A stretch of DNA of 64,000 bases, from contig NW_023501052.1 in assembly GCF_014066305.1 (NCBI RefSeq), forward strand, positions 809,001 to 873,000, written 5' to 3'. Of the stretch, positions 1 through 10,846 are shown piece by piece. Numbering within the stretch: the stretch's first letter is position 1; the number at the start of each line of letters is the position of its first letter. The notes under the pieces were generated by a model. The model had not been told where the DNA came from, did no database searches, and worked only from the letters and a program-made list of their open reading frames with translations. Both the position numbers and the translations under genes were made by a program. The DNA is from Letharia columbiana (lineage: Eukaryota > Ascomycota > Lecanoromycetes > Lecanorales > Parmeliaceae).

Positions 1-1020
1 CTGCCAGCATTCCAATAGCACGTTTGATAGGCTCAAACTTGTCATCGTCATCCTCGAACTTACAGACCTCTGAATGGTTCGAGTTGACAGTCAGAAGCTT
101 TTCCCGAGTGCCTGGCAATCCCAAAGTCGCAGACCTTTCGTCGACAACGACCTGTACTAATTGTCAGCTCGGTGTGCTAATGATAGTTCGGCAGAGCTGT
201 AAAATCACCAAAGCCGTTGCCTTGCCAAGAAATCTGGTAAGCTTCGTTGGCTTGTCCTCGCAGACCGAGACTATCTGGTAGTCTTCCAGCTGATGCTTAA
301 AGAATGCCGTCTGGCTTTCCTGAAAGAGAGAATTCGACTTCAGTGACTCTATGAGGTCGTTGTTCGCATCACCCGTCAGCGACAACACGATATTCTTTGC
401 GATCGCGCCGAGACCAGCTCCATGGCCGCCTTGATGGGGTACAGCGAAGAAGACAAGGCCATAGGTTGCTTTTCTGAGATTAATGTATGTGTCATCAATC
501 TTAGCAGTGACGAGTGCCTGTTTGACCACTAGGCCTCCGAGACTGTGTGCGACGAAGATGATGGGTACACTGTAGTTTTTCTGTGGCTATCTCATTAGCA
601 TGTCTTCTGTCGAACCACATATGTGGGCGCACACATCAGCAAGTCTGGACTCTCTAGCTCCGGAGAGCCGATCAAGCAGGTTATTGGCGTGTTTTTGAAT
701 CCCGTTCTTACTGGTGTCCCAGGCTACCTGTGAGTTGTAGGAGAAGACAAGGATGCGAGCTGATGGGACACGCTTCGGGAGCTGTTTGGTAGGCCAGAAA
801 TTCCCGTTCTCGTGGGTCCAGGTAGCATTGGCAAAATCGGCATTGCTGTGGGGGTTCAGCCCGTGTACGAATACGATGCTTGTTGAGTTAGCATGATGAA
901 AAATCAGTCCCGTATGCGCAAGTACTCAATAAGATGCTGGGCCAGCTCTCCCTGCACGTCAGGCTCATACAAAGTGCGAAGGTATTCTTCTTGGCGCTTG
1001 CCATGCTTCGATGTCGACAT
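1..1020 (-). CDS. SERAC1/DUF676-like lipase-type alpha/beta hydrolase, partial (runs off left edge)
   Basis: The start codon at 1020-1018 is the first ATG after an in-frame stop. Exons are 1020-926, 878-635, 580-209 and 151-1, with introns 925-879, 634-581 and 208-152; all three have GT...AG ends with branch-like CTAAC/CTAAT/CTGAC and keep the frame. The spliced protein has an HG-loop strand (DIVFVHGLNPHSN), then the nucleophile elbow VAHSLGGLVVKQAL with its serine, then FFAVPHQGG. The reading stays open to base 1, near a conserved NSNHSEVCKF segment that should carry the catalytic histidine. This fold is common as the N-terminal effector domain of fungal STAND (NB-ARC/NACHT) proteins, and many such proteins continue into an NTPase and repeats. 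Whether this one does lies outside the window. Confident in the hydrolase fold; substrate unknown. Confidence 0.85.
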
Positions 1021-1842
1021 TGTGACGCCAAAATTTCACGCATTCAGAGATAATACTAGAGGAAGAGATGAAAGAGCAGAGACGGAGCGACGAGGCTGAC
1101 GATGCGGGGCCATTTGAAAGGCTGCAATAGCTGGCTTTTTCCGGATTAGCGTCAGCGCTCCGTGTGACATTCAGTGATAGCCTGATAGGTGAAATTGAAT
1201 GAAGGTATTCCGCTTTGAACTCAGGATATGTCAGGCCTGACCTGACACCTAAGCACCTATTATAGGGTTCGATAGGGTGAATCGTGCATGAAGCGCGATA
1301 CCCTCGCATTTTTGAGCCTATGGCCTAGTGGTTAACAGTGCTGACAGGATACCATCAGATCACGGGCTCGTTTGCCATATACCGTACAATACTCCAAAAT
1401 TGGTATACTGTATCTTAACATCTTACAAATTTATTCTAAACACAGTTCACAGATGGAACGAAGATACGTACGAATTGTAGATAATAAGATAGAACAAATC
1501 AATGAAAAGAGAAAACAAAGAGCCAACAGGAAGGCGAAAGCAAATCTGATCGTGCCACAAACTTAAGTACATTGCTAAATCGACTTTATAGAAGAAAAGT
1601 ACGTGACACAAAGAGAGAAAGTAAGGTACCTTTCAGGTACAGCATTAGGCGCATTCAGCCCTACGAGGCGTTAGCGCGTTTGTGACTATCATATTCTGCC
1701 AAGAAAGGCAATAACGACAACAAATACATCTAATACATCTCTGCTAGTGTCCTGGCTATGGCCCGGGATAAGTTGGGAACCCTGAACCATGTCAAGGCAG
1801 ACATAGCTAAGACGGTAAACCTTGTTGCCATCTGATTAACAA
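1021..1842. other. Intergenic region between divergent genes
   Basis: This 0.8 kb spacer separates the leftward hydrolase gene from the rightward transporter gene, so it should hold both promoters. The middle (about 1370-1620) is AT-rich with no credible coding frame. A TGGCCTAGTGG string at 1321-1331 resembles a tRNA A box, but no cloverleaf follows it. No other structure is visible. Confidence 0.5.
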
Positions 1843-4800
1843 ATGGCCGCAGGAACAGGCCCAAAGATCTATTTGAAGACACCAACAATCAAGTCAGAGA
1901 TCAAAGATGTCGAGGCCGCTGAGGGACGTAAGCCGGCCCACCATGGCGAGAAAAATACATCATCCGGACCACACTTGCTCTTGAGGAAACGGAACCCCAA
2001 CAGTCTACACCTTACAGAAGAACCAAGCCCCCAACGCCGCTTGGCTGGTGCACACGATGTCATCCTTGGATCCTTTGCTCACACCTCTACAGCCCCTCGA
2101 GGCGCTTTAGACTCCAGGGCGCTGAAAACATCTCCAGTACCATCTCCTGGGGCAAGTACCAGTCATCTGCAGCTCGAGCATCTCCTCCAAGCTGTAGATG
2201 CAGATCTCGACGGGTACGGTCTTGAGGAATCGCGGGATGGATTCTTCGACGCTGCCTTTAATCGGCCGTTAAAACGCAATCATGAGGATCTGATGATGAA
2301 AGCAGCCGAGACTTTGCCAGATGCATTCCGGAAGAAGAATCATCCACTCTCGTTACGGCGATTCCTGCCTCAGCAATTTCGCGAAGCAAAGGCTTTTTTC
2401 CAGAGGATTAGTACGTCTAGGGCAGGTATCCGCCTTTTGAAGACATTTCTTGGGTTTATAATTACTTATATCATCTGTCTAATACCAGCTTCAAGGGACT
2501 GGCTTGGCAAATATAATTACATTATGGTTATTTCTGCAATCATCAATCACCCAGGAAGAGCGGTCGGTAGCCAGCTTGACGGTACTATTCTCACTATCCT
2601 CGGTACCGTCGCTGGCTTGGGCTGGGGGTCTCTAGCTCTTTACGTCTCCACATCTACGGCTACAGCCCAGTCCGGATACGGCGGTATATTGGCTACTTTC
2701 CTTATTATCTTCGCTGTACTCATCGGCTGGTTACGATGCGTCTTCATCAGGCTCTATCAAGCCGTACTCTGTGCTGGAATTGCCATCGTTTACACATGTC
2801 TAGCAGACACATCCCAGAGTGTGGGCTGGAAAAAGGTCTTCGATTATGGCATACCGTGGGTACTAGGCCAGGCTGTTTGCCTTATCATCGCAGTCCTCGT
2901 TTTCCCAGATGCTGGTTCAAGGTCGCTTGCGTAAGGCACTATTCCTTTATACTTGGTCAGCATTACGGTATCTCACCCTTCTTTAGACTTGCTCTTCATG
3001 ATTCATTGAACACAATACAAGCGGGACTTGTGTTACCATCCCCGGAGATGCCGTTTCTGAAACGCAAGCTTGCCTGGCAGTTCGTCAATATCTCTCAGGC
3101 TGTTCGAGACTTTACTCTCGAATTTACGTTTTCACGTTTCCTTCCCAACGATGTTGCACTGATACGCAACCTGATCCAAGGTGTCATACGATCTATCTTG
3201 GCAATCACCCCTGACCCAACTCTCTTTGCCGATTCCGATTCGCCCACTGAGCCAGCCTTCGAGCAGAGTACCGGTGATGTGCAGCAGGGTCCCATACTCC
3301 ACCATGATCGAGCCAAGCGGACAATTTGCCACACCCTCAAGGAGCCCACGAGAGTATTGATTGACGCCATGGTAGCCAATATTACGCGCGCAGACCAAAC
3401 GATTTTATCTATTGGTGGGCAAAAAGCCGCAAAAAACGAACCATACATCCTTTCGCAAGCCCTGGACAATCTGCGAACCGCCAAGGAAGCGTTCGACTCA
3501 GCCGACGCTCTACTGGTCGCGCACCCCCATTTGCCGTCTGAATATGCCAAAAGTCCTGATGTGATACAGCTTTTCCTGTTCGTTCACCCCGTACGCCAGA
3601 CAGCAGACAAAGTGGAGGCGCTTGTGGCCAAGGTCTTAGAAATGGAGCAGGCAAAAAGAAAATGGAGTATTCGCGCACCGTCTTACCCATTCCATAAGGC
3701 AATCATGCGGACTAATTACCAGGTAAGACACGACCGTGGAGGGCTGACAGCGGGCTTCTACTTTCGTAGCAAGAAACAACTGGATAGAACAATGGCGGAA
3801 CTTCAGAGCAGTGCCTACATTCCGGCGGCAAGACATGCAGCAGGAGGGCAGGGCTTGAAGGATGCGCCAGAACAGCCACCAGTGATCGGAGAGTACCAAA
3901 AAGAACAAGAGTATGACCATGGCAAGAGTTCGGGCAAAGCACCTTTTCGATATCGAGCGTGGGAGATGTTACACCGGTTACAAGGCTTCGAATCACGGTT
4001 TGCTTTCAAAGTCACCCTGGTCACTACGCTTCTCTCTGTCCCTGCTTGGCTTCCACAGAGTCGAGGATGGTGGAATGATAATGAAAGCTGGTGGACTGTA
4101 GTCACGGTTTGGGCCATGATGCATCCACGCGTTGGCGGGACCTTCCAGGACCTTGCTGTGCGGACCTTTTGCGCTGCCATTGGTGCGATCTGGGGTGGGC
4201 TCGCCTACGCAGCAGATAACGGAAATCCGTACGTGATGGCCGTATTTGCCGCCGTCTACATGATACCAATGCTTTACCGTTTCCACGCAAAGCTCGCATC
4301 CTCGTTCAGGAGTAGTTGGATGCCTAAGCTTCACCGTGGTCTCATTGAGCGCATATACGGAAGGTGGCTACCCATCTGTCGTCGCCATCGCCTGGACCAG
4401 AGGCCTTGCTTTTGTCGTGGGGTTGGTAGCCGCCTTGACCGTCAACTGGGTCCTCTGGCCTTTCGTCGCCCGCCACGAGCTCAGAAAATCTTTATCCAGC
4501 ACGATGCTCCATTCAGCCATCCTTTACCGTGGTGTCGTAGCCAAATACATCTACTACACGAAAGGTGAAGAACCGGGTCCAAAAGACATAGTGAGATCGG
4601 AAATGCTCGAAGCTCGGTTAAGAGAAGGCTTTGTGCGAATGCGGCAGCTCATGGAGTTGACAAGGCACGAAATGCGCCTCAGAGCTCCCTTCAACCCGCT
4701 CCCCTACAGCGCCCTCATCGCAGCCTGCGAGTCTTTCTTCGAGCACCTTGTCCAAGTGCGCCAGTCGAGTCTTTATTTCCAACCCAACATGGCCGCTTCC

Positions 4801-5205
4801 GACCCTGCAGCCATCGCTTCACTGACTGTTCCCCGCCGTGACGCTGTCGCCGTCATCCTCATGAATCTTTACGTCCTCGCCTGCGCTCTTAGGGCAGATA
4901 AGCCCGTGCCGCGGTATCTGCCCAGCGCAGCGATTGCGAGGAGGAGATTGTTGGACTGTATGGCTGTCATGGAGGCGGAGCAAGTCCGGCGGTCGGAGGT
5001 GGATGGAAAGGGGAAGGGAGTTGAGGACGGGGGAAGGGAGAGGATGGGGCATGAAGAAGGCAAAGGCAGGAGGTGGGCGGATGTGTATCAGTATGCCTTT
5101 TCGGGCGCTTTGACGGATATCGTGGAGAATTTGCAGGAAATGCAGAGGTATACGAAGGAGGTTTGTGGGGAGGTCGGGTGGGAGAGTGACGAGTTGGTGG
5201 CATGA
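1843..5205 (+). CDS. Fungal DUF2421 / FUSC-like membrane transporter (ArAE_2 family), one apparent frameshift
   Basis: One gene of about 1,100 codons. Exon 1 is 1843-2930; an intron at 2931-2986 (GTAAGG...TTTAG) joins SRSLA to LHDSLNTIQAGLVLP in frame. The first 170 residues are polar and probably cytosolic. A first cluster of membrane segments lies at about residues 195-360 (FIITYIICLIP, LTILGTVAGLGWGSLALYV), followed by a long soluble middle and a second cluster (FKVTLVTTLLSVPAW, VTVWAMMHPRVGGTFQDL, GLAFVVGLVAALTVNWVLWPF) leading into a DUF2421-type tail. Order and length fit the fungal putative ER transporter family related to aromatic-acid exporters and fusaric-acid resistance proteins. 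At 4283-4285 the frame changes by one base between MIPMLYRF and TQSSHPRSG although both sides look conserved, so one extra C seems present. Substrate unknown. Confidence 0.85.
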
Positions 5206-5331
5206 TACCCTTGATCTGGTTTGTTTGCGATTGATATTATCTATGGTCGAAATGTCGCCGTCCATTATCGTGATCGTGTTATACATGTCGTTGTTCTTGA
5301 CGTTGGTCTCCAGAGCCGGAATGGAGCAATC

Positions 5332-6614
5332 TCAGCCTTCATCCATCTCCTCATCTTCTTGCTCCTTCTCACTTTCCTCTCCAAAGCCGTTCCACTCCTC
5401 CTCGCCCCCGTCTACCTCATCCTCTCCCCCTTCCCCAATAATGGCATCGAGTTCCTCAACCAACTCCATCGCATGGTCCTTCAATCTTTCATCCTCATAT
5501 TCAACCAGTTCATAAAGCTTTAAACTTTGCCGTAACCATTCTCGACTCGAGACCATAGTTTGGGTAAGAAGATCTTCTTCATCCTCGTCATGTCCATTCA
5601 CATCCTCCATAGCATCCCCCTCGGCTGCGCCATTCCTTTCATCATGCTTCTTCCTCTGCTTCATTCCGAGCAAATATAAACACCAACCCCCCAAATACCA
5701 CGCCTCCACACTCCCATCATCCTCCTGCACCAACCTCTCCACAACCCCCCAACGCTTCCTCTTCCATCTCCACCTCCATCAACAATCTCGCCAAAGAAAT
5801 CCGCGTGGGGAAATCCGGCACCGCAGCGTCTTCGGGCTCCAAATCCCGCCATACCCCCATACTATCCCCCAACGCCTTCCTAGCCTCCGGTATCCGCGTC
5901 TGCGATATCCGTACCGAAGCCAGCGTCTGCAACGGCTCCGCACAACGCGGCGCCACGAGCAGCGCCTCCGAAATCAAACTCTCGCATTTCGCCTCCGCGG
6001 AGGGCTCCCAGGACAGATCCGTCATGTACACTTCCACCATCCCACACAACGCCCCCGCCAGCTTCTTCCGCATCTCTTCCCCCCCCCTCGCCCTCTCCCT
6101 CCCCCAGCGCTCCAATCTCCCGCCGCAACACCGCCGCGCCACGCTCGAACCACGCCACGCTATCCTGCCCGCCTTCCTCGCTCAGCTGCGCCAGCCAGAG
6201 GAACTTCTCCGCGCCCCCGCCGAGCGTCTCGGGAACCCGCCCTTCCGGGTCCAACGAAACGGCTTGCAGAAAGTATTCACGCGCGGCCGTCGCGTCGCCG
6301 AGCTCGAGGTATATCTCCGCGACCAGACCGAGCGCGGGCAGCGTCGTCGTAGCGGCATCATCCCGCCCCGCAGCTCGCCGCAGCGCTCGCAACGCAACCG
6401 GTAGTGCGTCCTCCGCCCTTCCTCTCCCCTCTCTCAACAACGATTCCGCTTCCGCGAGCACGTCCGTTGCCGCTGCTGTCGAAGAAGCCGGGTCTAATCC
6501 CGGTCCCGATCCGGGTCCCAGTTTCGGTCGAACGCGCCCGGGTTCGCCCGCTCGATCTGCTCCATCACGGCGCGCTCGTACGCTTCTTCGCGCCGCTGCT
6601 GCGCCTGCGCCCAT
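5332..6614 (-). CDS. ACL4: TPR assembly chaperone of ribosomal protein L4 (Acl4-like), two apparent frameshifts
   Basis: Acl4 is a TPR protein that binds nascent uL4/Rpl4 and escorts it to pre-60S ribosomes. Recognisable blocks run in order across three frames: EKFLWLAQLSEEGGQDSVAW, then KKLAGALCGMVEVYMTDLSW and EALLVAP, then VPDFPTRISLARLLMEVEME, then AWYLGGWCLYLLG and an acidic tail. Frame one changes to frame two inside a run of nine C (plus strand, 6079-6087), and frame two to frame three inside a run of six C (5745-5750). Removing one base at each run restores one continuous reading, so these look like one-base overcalls rather than introns. The N-terminus is uncertain: the only in-frame ATG (6614) overlaps the next gene in another frame. 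The stop is at 5334-5332. Confidence 0.8.
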
Positions 6615-6742
6615 TTCCGCTCGTTCGCTTCTCGGACGGCGGGCGGGTCGGGGAAAATACTGACGGCGACGTTGATGATGAGGAAGCCGGCGGGGAGAAA
6701 GACGTAGGGTTTCGAGAGGATGCGGAGCCAGCGGGGGGGCAT
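6494..6742 (-). CDS. Small single-pass membrane protein, 82 aa
   Basis: An intact ORF beginning MPPRWLRILSKPYVFLPAGF. Residues 13-30 form one hydrophobic segment (VFLPAGFLIINVAVSIF), followed by a charged helix rich in Arg, Glu and Gln (AVREANERKWAQAQQRREE). The shape is that of a small N-terminally anchored organelle protein, but I do not recognise the family. The reading is more protein-like than the overlapping frame used for the ACL4 N-terminus, so I prefer this as the gene for 6494-6742 and treat the ACL4 start as unresolved. Its start lies about 160 bp from the start of the rightward GIR2 gene, so the two share a divergent promoter region. Confidence 0.55.
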   Translation of the reverse strand: MPPRWLRILSKPYVFLPAGFLIINVAVSIFPDPPAVREANERKWAQAQQRREEAYERAVMEQIERANPGAFDRNWDPDRDRD

Positions 6743-6899
6743 GGTGGGGGTTCGTTCGTTGGTGGGAATTTTTGGGAAGGTGGAAGTGGAGTTTTGGGGC
6801 GCTAAAGCGGGAGTGTTCAGCCCTATGGGTTTATGTGATTTCCGCGGGCATGGCGGGTTGGTGGGAGGCAGTGGGTTAGGATTTTGACGAGATGGAAAG

Positions 6900-7730
6900 A
6901 TGGGTCGTGAGGAGCAGGTTGAGGAACGAGAGGTCCTTGATTCTATCTTTCCGGATGAGATTGCTGGTGAGTCTGCTTTCTTGGTCTGATGGAAGAGTGC
7001 TCACACCTTTTTACATCAGATATCTCAGAGACATCCTACCGCGTCTCGATAGCACTAGATATACCCGGTCAAGATGAAGATGCAGAAGTTCGTACGTGCC
7101 CCCCTCCATTTCCCTCCACATCCCGTCTTTCCCCACATACATATTCGGGCAAGAGACTGACTGACACATTCCCACCAGCAAACCTCGTCCTCACAGTCGC
7201 CTATCCCGAATCCTATCCCGACGTTGCCCCCAACCTCGACATCACCTTCCCCCAAAATGCTCCCCGATTGCCTCAGCTATCTCTACCAGAGGACAAACCA
7301 CACTTGCTATCGTCCATCGACGAGACGATAACCGAGTCTATGGGTCAGGCGATGGTGTTTACGCTCATCAGCGCGCTGAAGGAGAGTGCGGAGCTGCTGA
7401 TTGGCGAGAGGTTGAATGAAGTGCAGGCGGAGAAGGATAAAGAGGCGGCCAAGGCCGAAGAGGCGGAGAATGCCAAGTTTCACGGGGAGGCTGTGACGAG
7501 GGAGAGTTTTCTGGCCTGGAGGGCGGGATTCCGGGATGAGGTGGAGAGGGAGGAGGAGGAGAGGAGGAAGGTGGAGGAGGAGGGGAAGTCGAGGAAGGTG
7601 AAGATTGAGGAGGGGAAGATGAGTGGGAGGGAGTTGTGGGAGAGGGGGCTGGTGGGGAAGGTGGGAGGAGGAGGAGGAGGGGGAGGAGGATGCTTTGAAG
7701 GGGGTGGAAGGGTTGAAGGTTGGGGATTGA
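6900..7730 (+). CDS. GIR2: RWD-domain protein, Gir2/DFRP2-like, one apparent frameshift near the C-terminus
   Basis: The ATG is at 6900. Introns at 6967-7019 (GTGAGT...CAG) and 7092-7178 (GTACGT...CAG) keep the frame. The N-terminal RWD domain starts EEREVLDSIFPDEI and includes SYRVSIALDIPG, VLTVAYPESYPDVAP and ITESMGQAMVFTLISALKES. A long Glu/Lys/Arg helix (NEVQAEKDKEAAKAEEAENA) follows, then TRESFLAWRAGF and GRELWERGLVGK. These are hallmarks of Gir2, an intrinsically flexible protein that binds Gcn1 and the Rbg2 GTPase and dampens Gcn2 signalling. After GLVGKV the given frame becomes poly-Gly. One base less in the GGG at 7663-7665 gives an acidic run ending in EDALKGVEGLKVGD with a stop at 7728-7730, the expected conserved tail. 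Restored length is about 229 aa. Confidence 0.8.
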
Positions 7731-8162
7731 GAGGGAACGATACGGAAATCTTGTGGATGGGGTTTTTGCTTCGAGAGAAGAGGTTGGAACTAGGGGGTGA
7801 AGCCAAGTGTGAAGGAATGCGACCATAGATCAGTCGAGGACTCAGGACATTGTGCCAGACAAAGGATGAGTGTTCATCATCTCGAAGGCCATCAAACAAT
7901 TCATGAATAGCTGTACTCTATTCCTTGCACAACGAGAGTAGCTCTGACCTCAAATTAGCGCGTGAGAAATTCAGTCAGATTCGTAATGCATGTTCGGGAG
8001 ATCAATAAAACTCTTCTCTACATCCTACTCCTCTTTTTCGCCTCCTATTGACTTCAATGAATTGTTGAACTTGACACTATTTCAGCTGTCGCATGTTGGA
8101 GTCCCTGCACACGCCACCAACTCCGAGGGTGCCCAGTGCCGCACTCCGATACGGAAGCAAAG
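7731..8162. other. Intergenic region between convergent genes
   Basis: Lies between the 3' ends of GIR2 (rightward) and the F-box gene (leftward), so it holds two 3' untranslated regions. No ORF, repeat or RNA gene stands out. Confidence 0.5.
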
Positions 8163-10036
8163 TCAGTATGAAGGCACAGTAAATTGATTCCATCCGTGAG
8201 TGTTTGACGGTTTCTTCGCCTCTATCCCATCATGCGACTTCCAGAAGGCTGTAGGCCCAGCCGGGCCATGCTCATCGAAGTCTTTGTCGAACCAGAAGCC
8301 CAAGACACCACGAGCTGACCGGACGCCTCCAATCTGAATGCCCTCGCTTCGCCATCTCTCCTCGCTGCACAATAGCAATTAGCCTCTGGATCACTTCCTT
8401 GGGGAGCGGGAAGCACTTACCCTTGAAAGACAGAAAAGGTTGTCCACCTGACCTCGCCTTGAGGCGTCAATCTCACGGTACCTGGTCGTGATTAGCCTAA
8501 TCATCTCGGTAGGTGATGAGGTTATGTCTTACCTTTGATCTTGGAGTTCGCGTTGGGATCCCATGATGGCCGGATTGATGAGGACTTGCCCTGAAAATGG
8601 ACAACCGGAAGTTGCTGGCCATCATCTTCACCAGGTGCTTGGATCTTAGTCACGTGAATCTTCATGGTGATCAAGCGAGTAGCCTCCTCGGTATCGATAG
8701 GCTCGCGTAGATGGTCACGTTCGGGCTGGTCATCACCAAAGTTGAAGTCATACAGTGCGGTATAATCCAGGAAACATACAACACGCATCCAGGTCCCCGT
8801 GACACTGTAAGGGTCTTGCGCTTCAAGTGGCAAAGGAGGCTCCATTGGCACAGACTGCGGAGGCGAGATGAAGCTATGAGGTGTTGCCCCAACCCATGGA
8901 TTCTCTTGCAGCTCCAGCATACCCTCATACTGGCGATGGACCTCCGTTGAGCGCCTCAGGTTGTAGTCTAATATGATCATGATCGCTTCAAGCTTCTCCC
9001 AGTCCACAGTTCCTAAGCCATCATCAAGAAATGGACCCCAGAAAGTGCCGTTCTCTGTGTGTTGCCTAAGGTCGTAAACCCGGGAGCGAGCGTAAGGATG
9101 TATTTCCGCAGTGTCGTTGCGCAGAGAGTAACGCGGTGGGGAACTCTCGCAAGTCTTGCGGACAGTCCCAATTGAGACACCATATAAGCAATGGAGCTTT
9201 GCGCTGAGCTGCCTATCATATGGTTGTGGTCTTTGTAGTGCGCTCGTTGGGCTGGCGGCATGCGCTTCTGCGGGCACTGGTACTGGGATAGAGCCTGTAT
9301 CTCCAGTTCTGGAGACGTAAGCCAACAGGTCGCCCAACTCTGGCTGTTCCGGTATCGGGTCTGCAACTGTCTCCGAATCAAGAGAATTTAAGGTGGAATG
9401 GTTACGCAGAGATCGAGGGAACTTCTGTTCTGTGAGCATGGCTGCCAAGTCTCTCCGTTGCCTAGTTGTAGATAGATCACCCCATAACTCTGCTCTAGCC
9501 CATTCAAAGAGTGATGAGCTGCAGAGGAAGGTATTAACGTTTTGTCGTTGCTCGAAAAGGTTCGTAAGGAATGGAAGATTGAGGGAGGTACGTGGGTCCA
9601 TGGGGGCGTTCGTCAAGAGATCTTGGATGGATACAGCTACTGTCTGCAATTGGGATAACTACTACAGCGTCAGTATCTTTCACGTTTGAGATGAGAGCGG
9701 GAACGCTACCTTAAGAGCATCGTCACTCGACTCGAGGATCTTCTGGACATTGACCAGCTTTCGCAGTTCGGGGCCCCAGACAGTGTTGTCCTTTTGGGAT
9801 AATGAATCCTACACAAGGCACACCACTCAGTGTGAACACGGCGGATAGATTGGATCATGCCAATGCCATACAAAGGTCTTGAGGTACATCTCCTTGTGGA
9901 GCAGGTGATTGTTCTTGATGAAGTCATTGAGAGCTCGGCAGCAGCATAACGCTGCGAGGTCTTGCGGGTCTGTATTGGCTATGATACTATGCAAGACCTC
10001 GTGAGGTAGATGAAGGAGATTGTTGGCCATTGTCAT
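8163..10036 (-). CDS. F-box protein with large unassigned C-terminal region, 550 aa
   Basis: Five exons: 10036-9872, 9808-9710, 9658-8533, 8481-8421 and 8364-8163. The introns are 62-, 51-, 51- and 56-nt class GT...AG introns, and the total of 1,653 nt is an exact number of codons. The N-terminus (LLHLPHEVLHSIIANTDPQD, LAALCCCRALNDFI) is an F-box, the Skp1-binding motif of SCF ubiquitin ligases. The middle is low in obvious domains; EKLEAIMIILDYNLR and GTWMRVVCFLDYTALYDFNF look structured. The last two exons encode TVRLTPQGEVRWTTFSVFQG and GIQIGGVRSARGVLGFWFDK, a block that recurs at the end of fungal F-box proteins of this type. An in-frame upstream ATG at 10183 would add 49 residues; I chose 10036 because the F-box begins just after it. 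Target unknown. Confidence 0.75.
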
Positions 10037-10846
10037 TATCTGTTGTCGGTAAGGGGAAGATACATTGGAGTCAAAGTGAAAGGATGGAGTGAGGTTCAAG
10101 GGAGCTCTGTCTGGTAAGCCGAACGGCGATAGCTTAACTCCGATTTTGCTTAAAGCCGCGGACGGCTCCGGTGGCGCCGGCATGCGGCATCCTCTCTCAG
10201 CAGGAGGGCAGTGAGTTCTGTTACTTCACTTTTTTTCTTTCTTTATGTCCCTATGCTGTATCTCTTCATCGCCCATACGCAGCTCTTCTTCATGGGAGAT
10301 ATCGGTCCGTCAATGTATCTCTGTACAGCTATTCGATCGACTCCTGTAGAATATCCTCATCCTGCACAAGCAGATTGCCTCCAATTCTCACAACTTCCTT
10401 GGATTGGCATCGAATATGCTTCTCCTTACAATTGACAAGCATTTGGATACTTACAGGTCATGTTATCGGAATCTCAAATAGCGCATGTTTCTTCTCTGCA
10501 GCATGCAGTTCGATCTAACAGTCTTTCTGAGAAAAGAGCTATCTGTTATTTTGTGCCTTCCACGCTATTGCCCTGCATGAGCAGTTTCTCTGGATGACGG
10601 TTCCGTAAGAGCGATATGCTTTACCTTGGCTTGCTCATTGATTTGTGCGCCAGCGCAGTCAACATCCGCCATGCGTAGGACTCGCGACTGCTAAAGGCGC
10701 CTATTTCCTTCATCATCTCTGGTGACCTTGTTTGGATCGAGGTGTACGCCTCTGCTCTTCTATTCCCTTCATCTCTCGTCTCAAACCTATAGCCTTGACT
10801 TGAATGCGTACAAATCTGCGTCGATTGAAGTGAGGGTGCAGCTGCG
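10037..10846. other. Divergent promoter region
   Basis: Spacer between the leftward F-box gene and the rightward secreted-protein gene. It includes pyrimidine-rich stretches (for example 10230-10250, 10370-10400) typical of fungal promoters. The short ORFs here lack codon bias or similarity that I can recognise. Confidence 0.45.

Noticed and set aside
1314..1375. tRNA-like segment with an A-box string TGGCCTAGTGG
   Set aside because: No acceptor-stem pairing, no anticodon arm and only a weak match to the B box; probably chance or a very old tRNA-derived repeat.
7368..7899. Minus-strand Pro/Ser-rich ORFs opposite GIR2
   Set aside because: Mirror image of the Glu/Lys-rich helix; low-complexity artefact.
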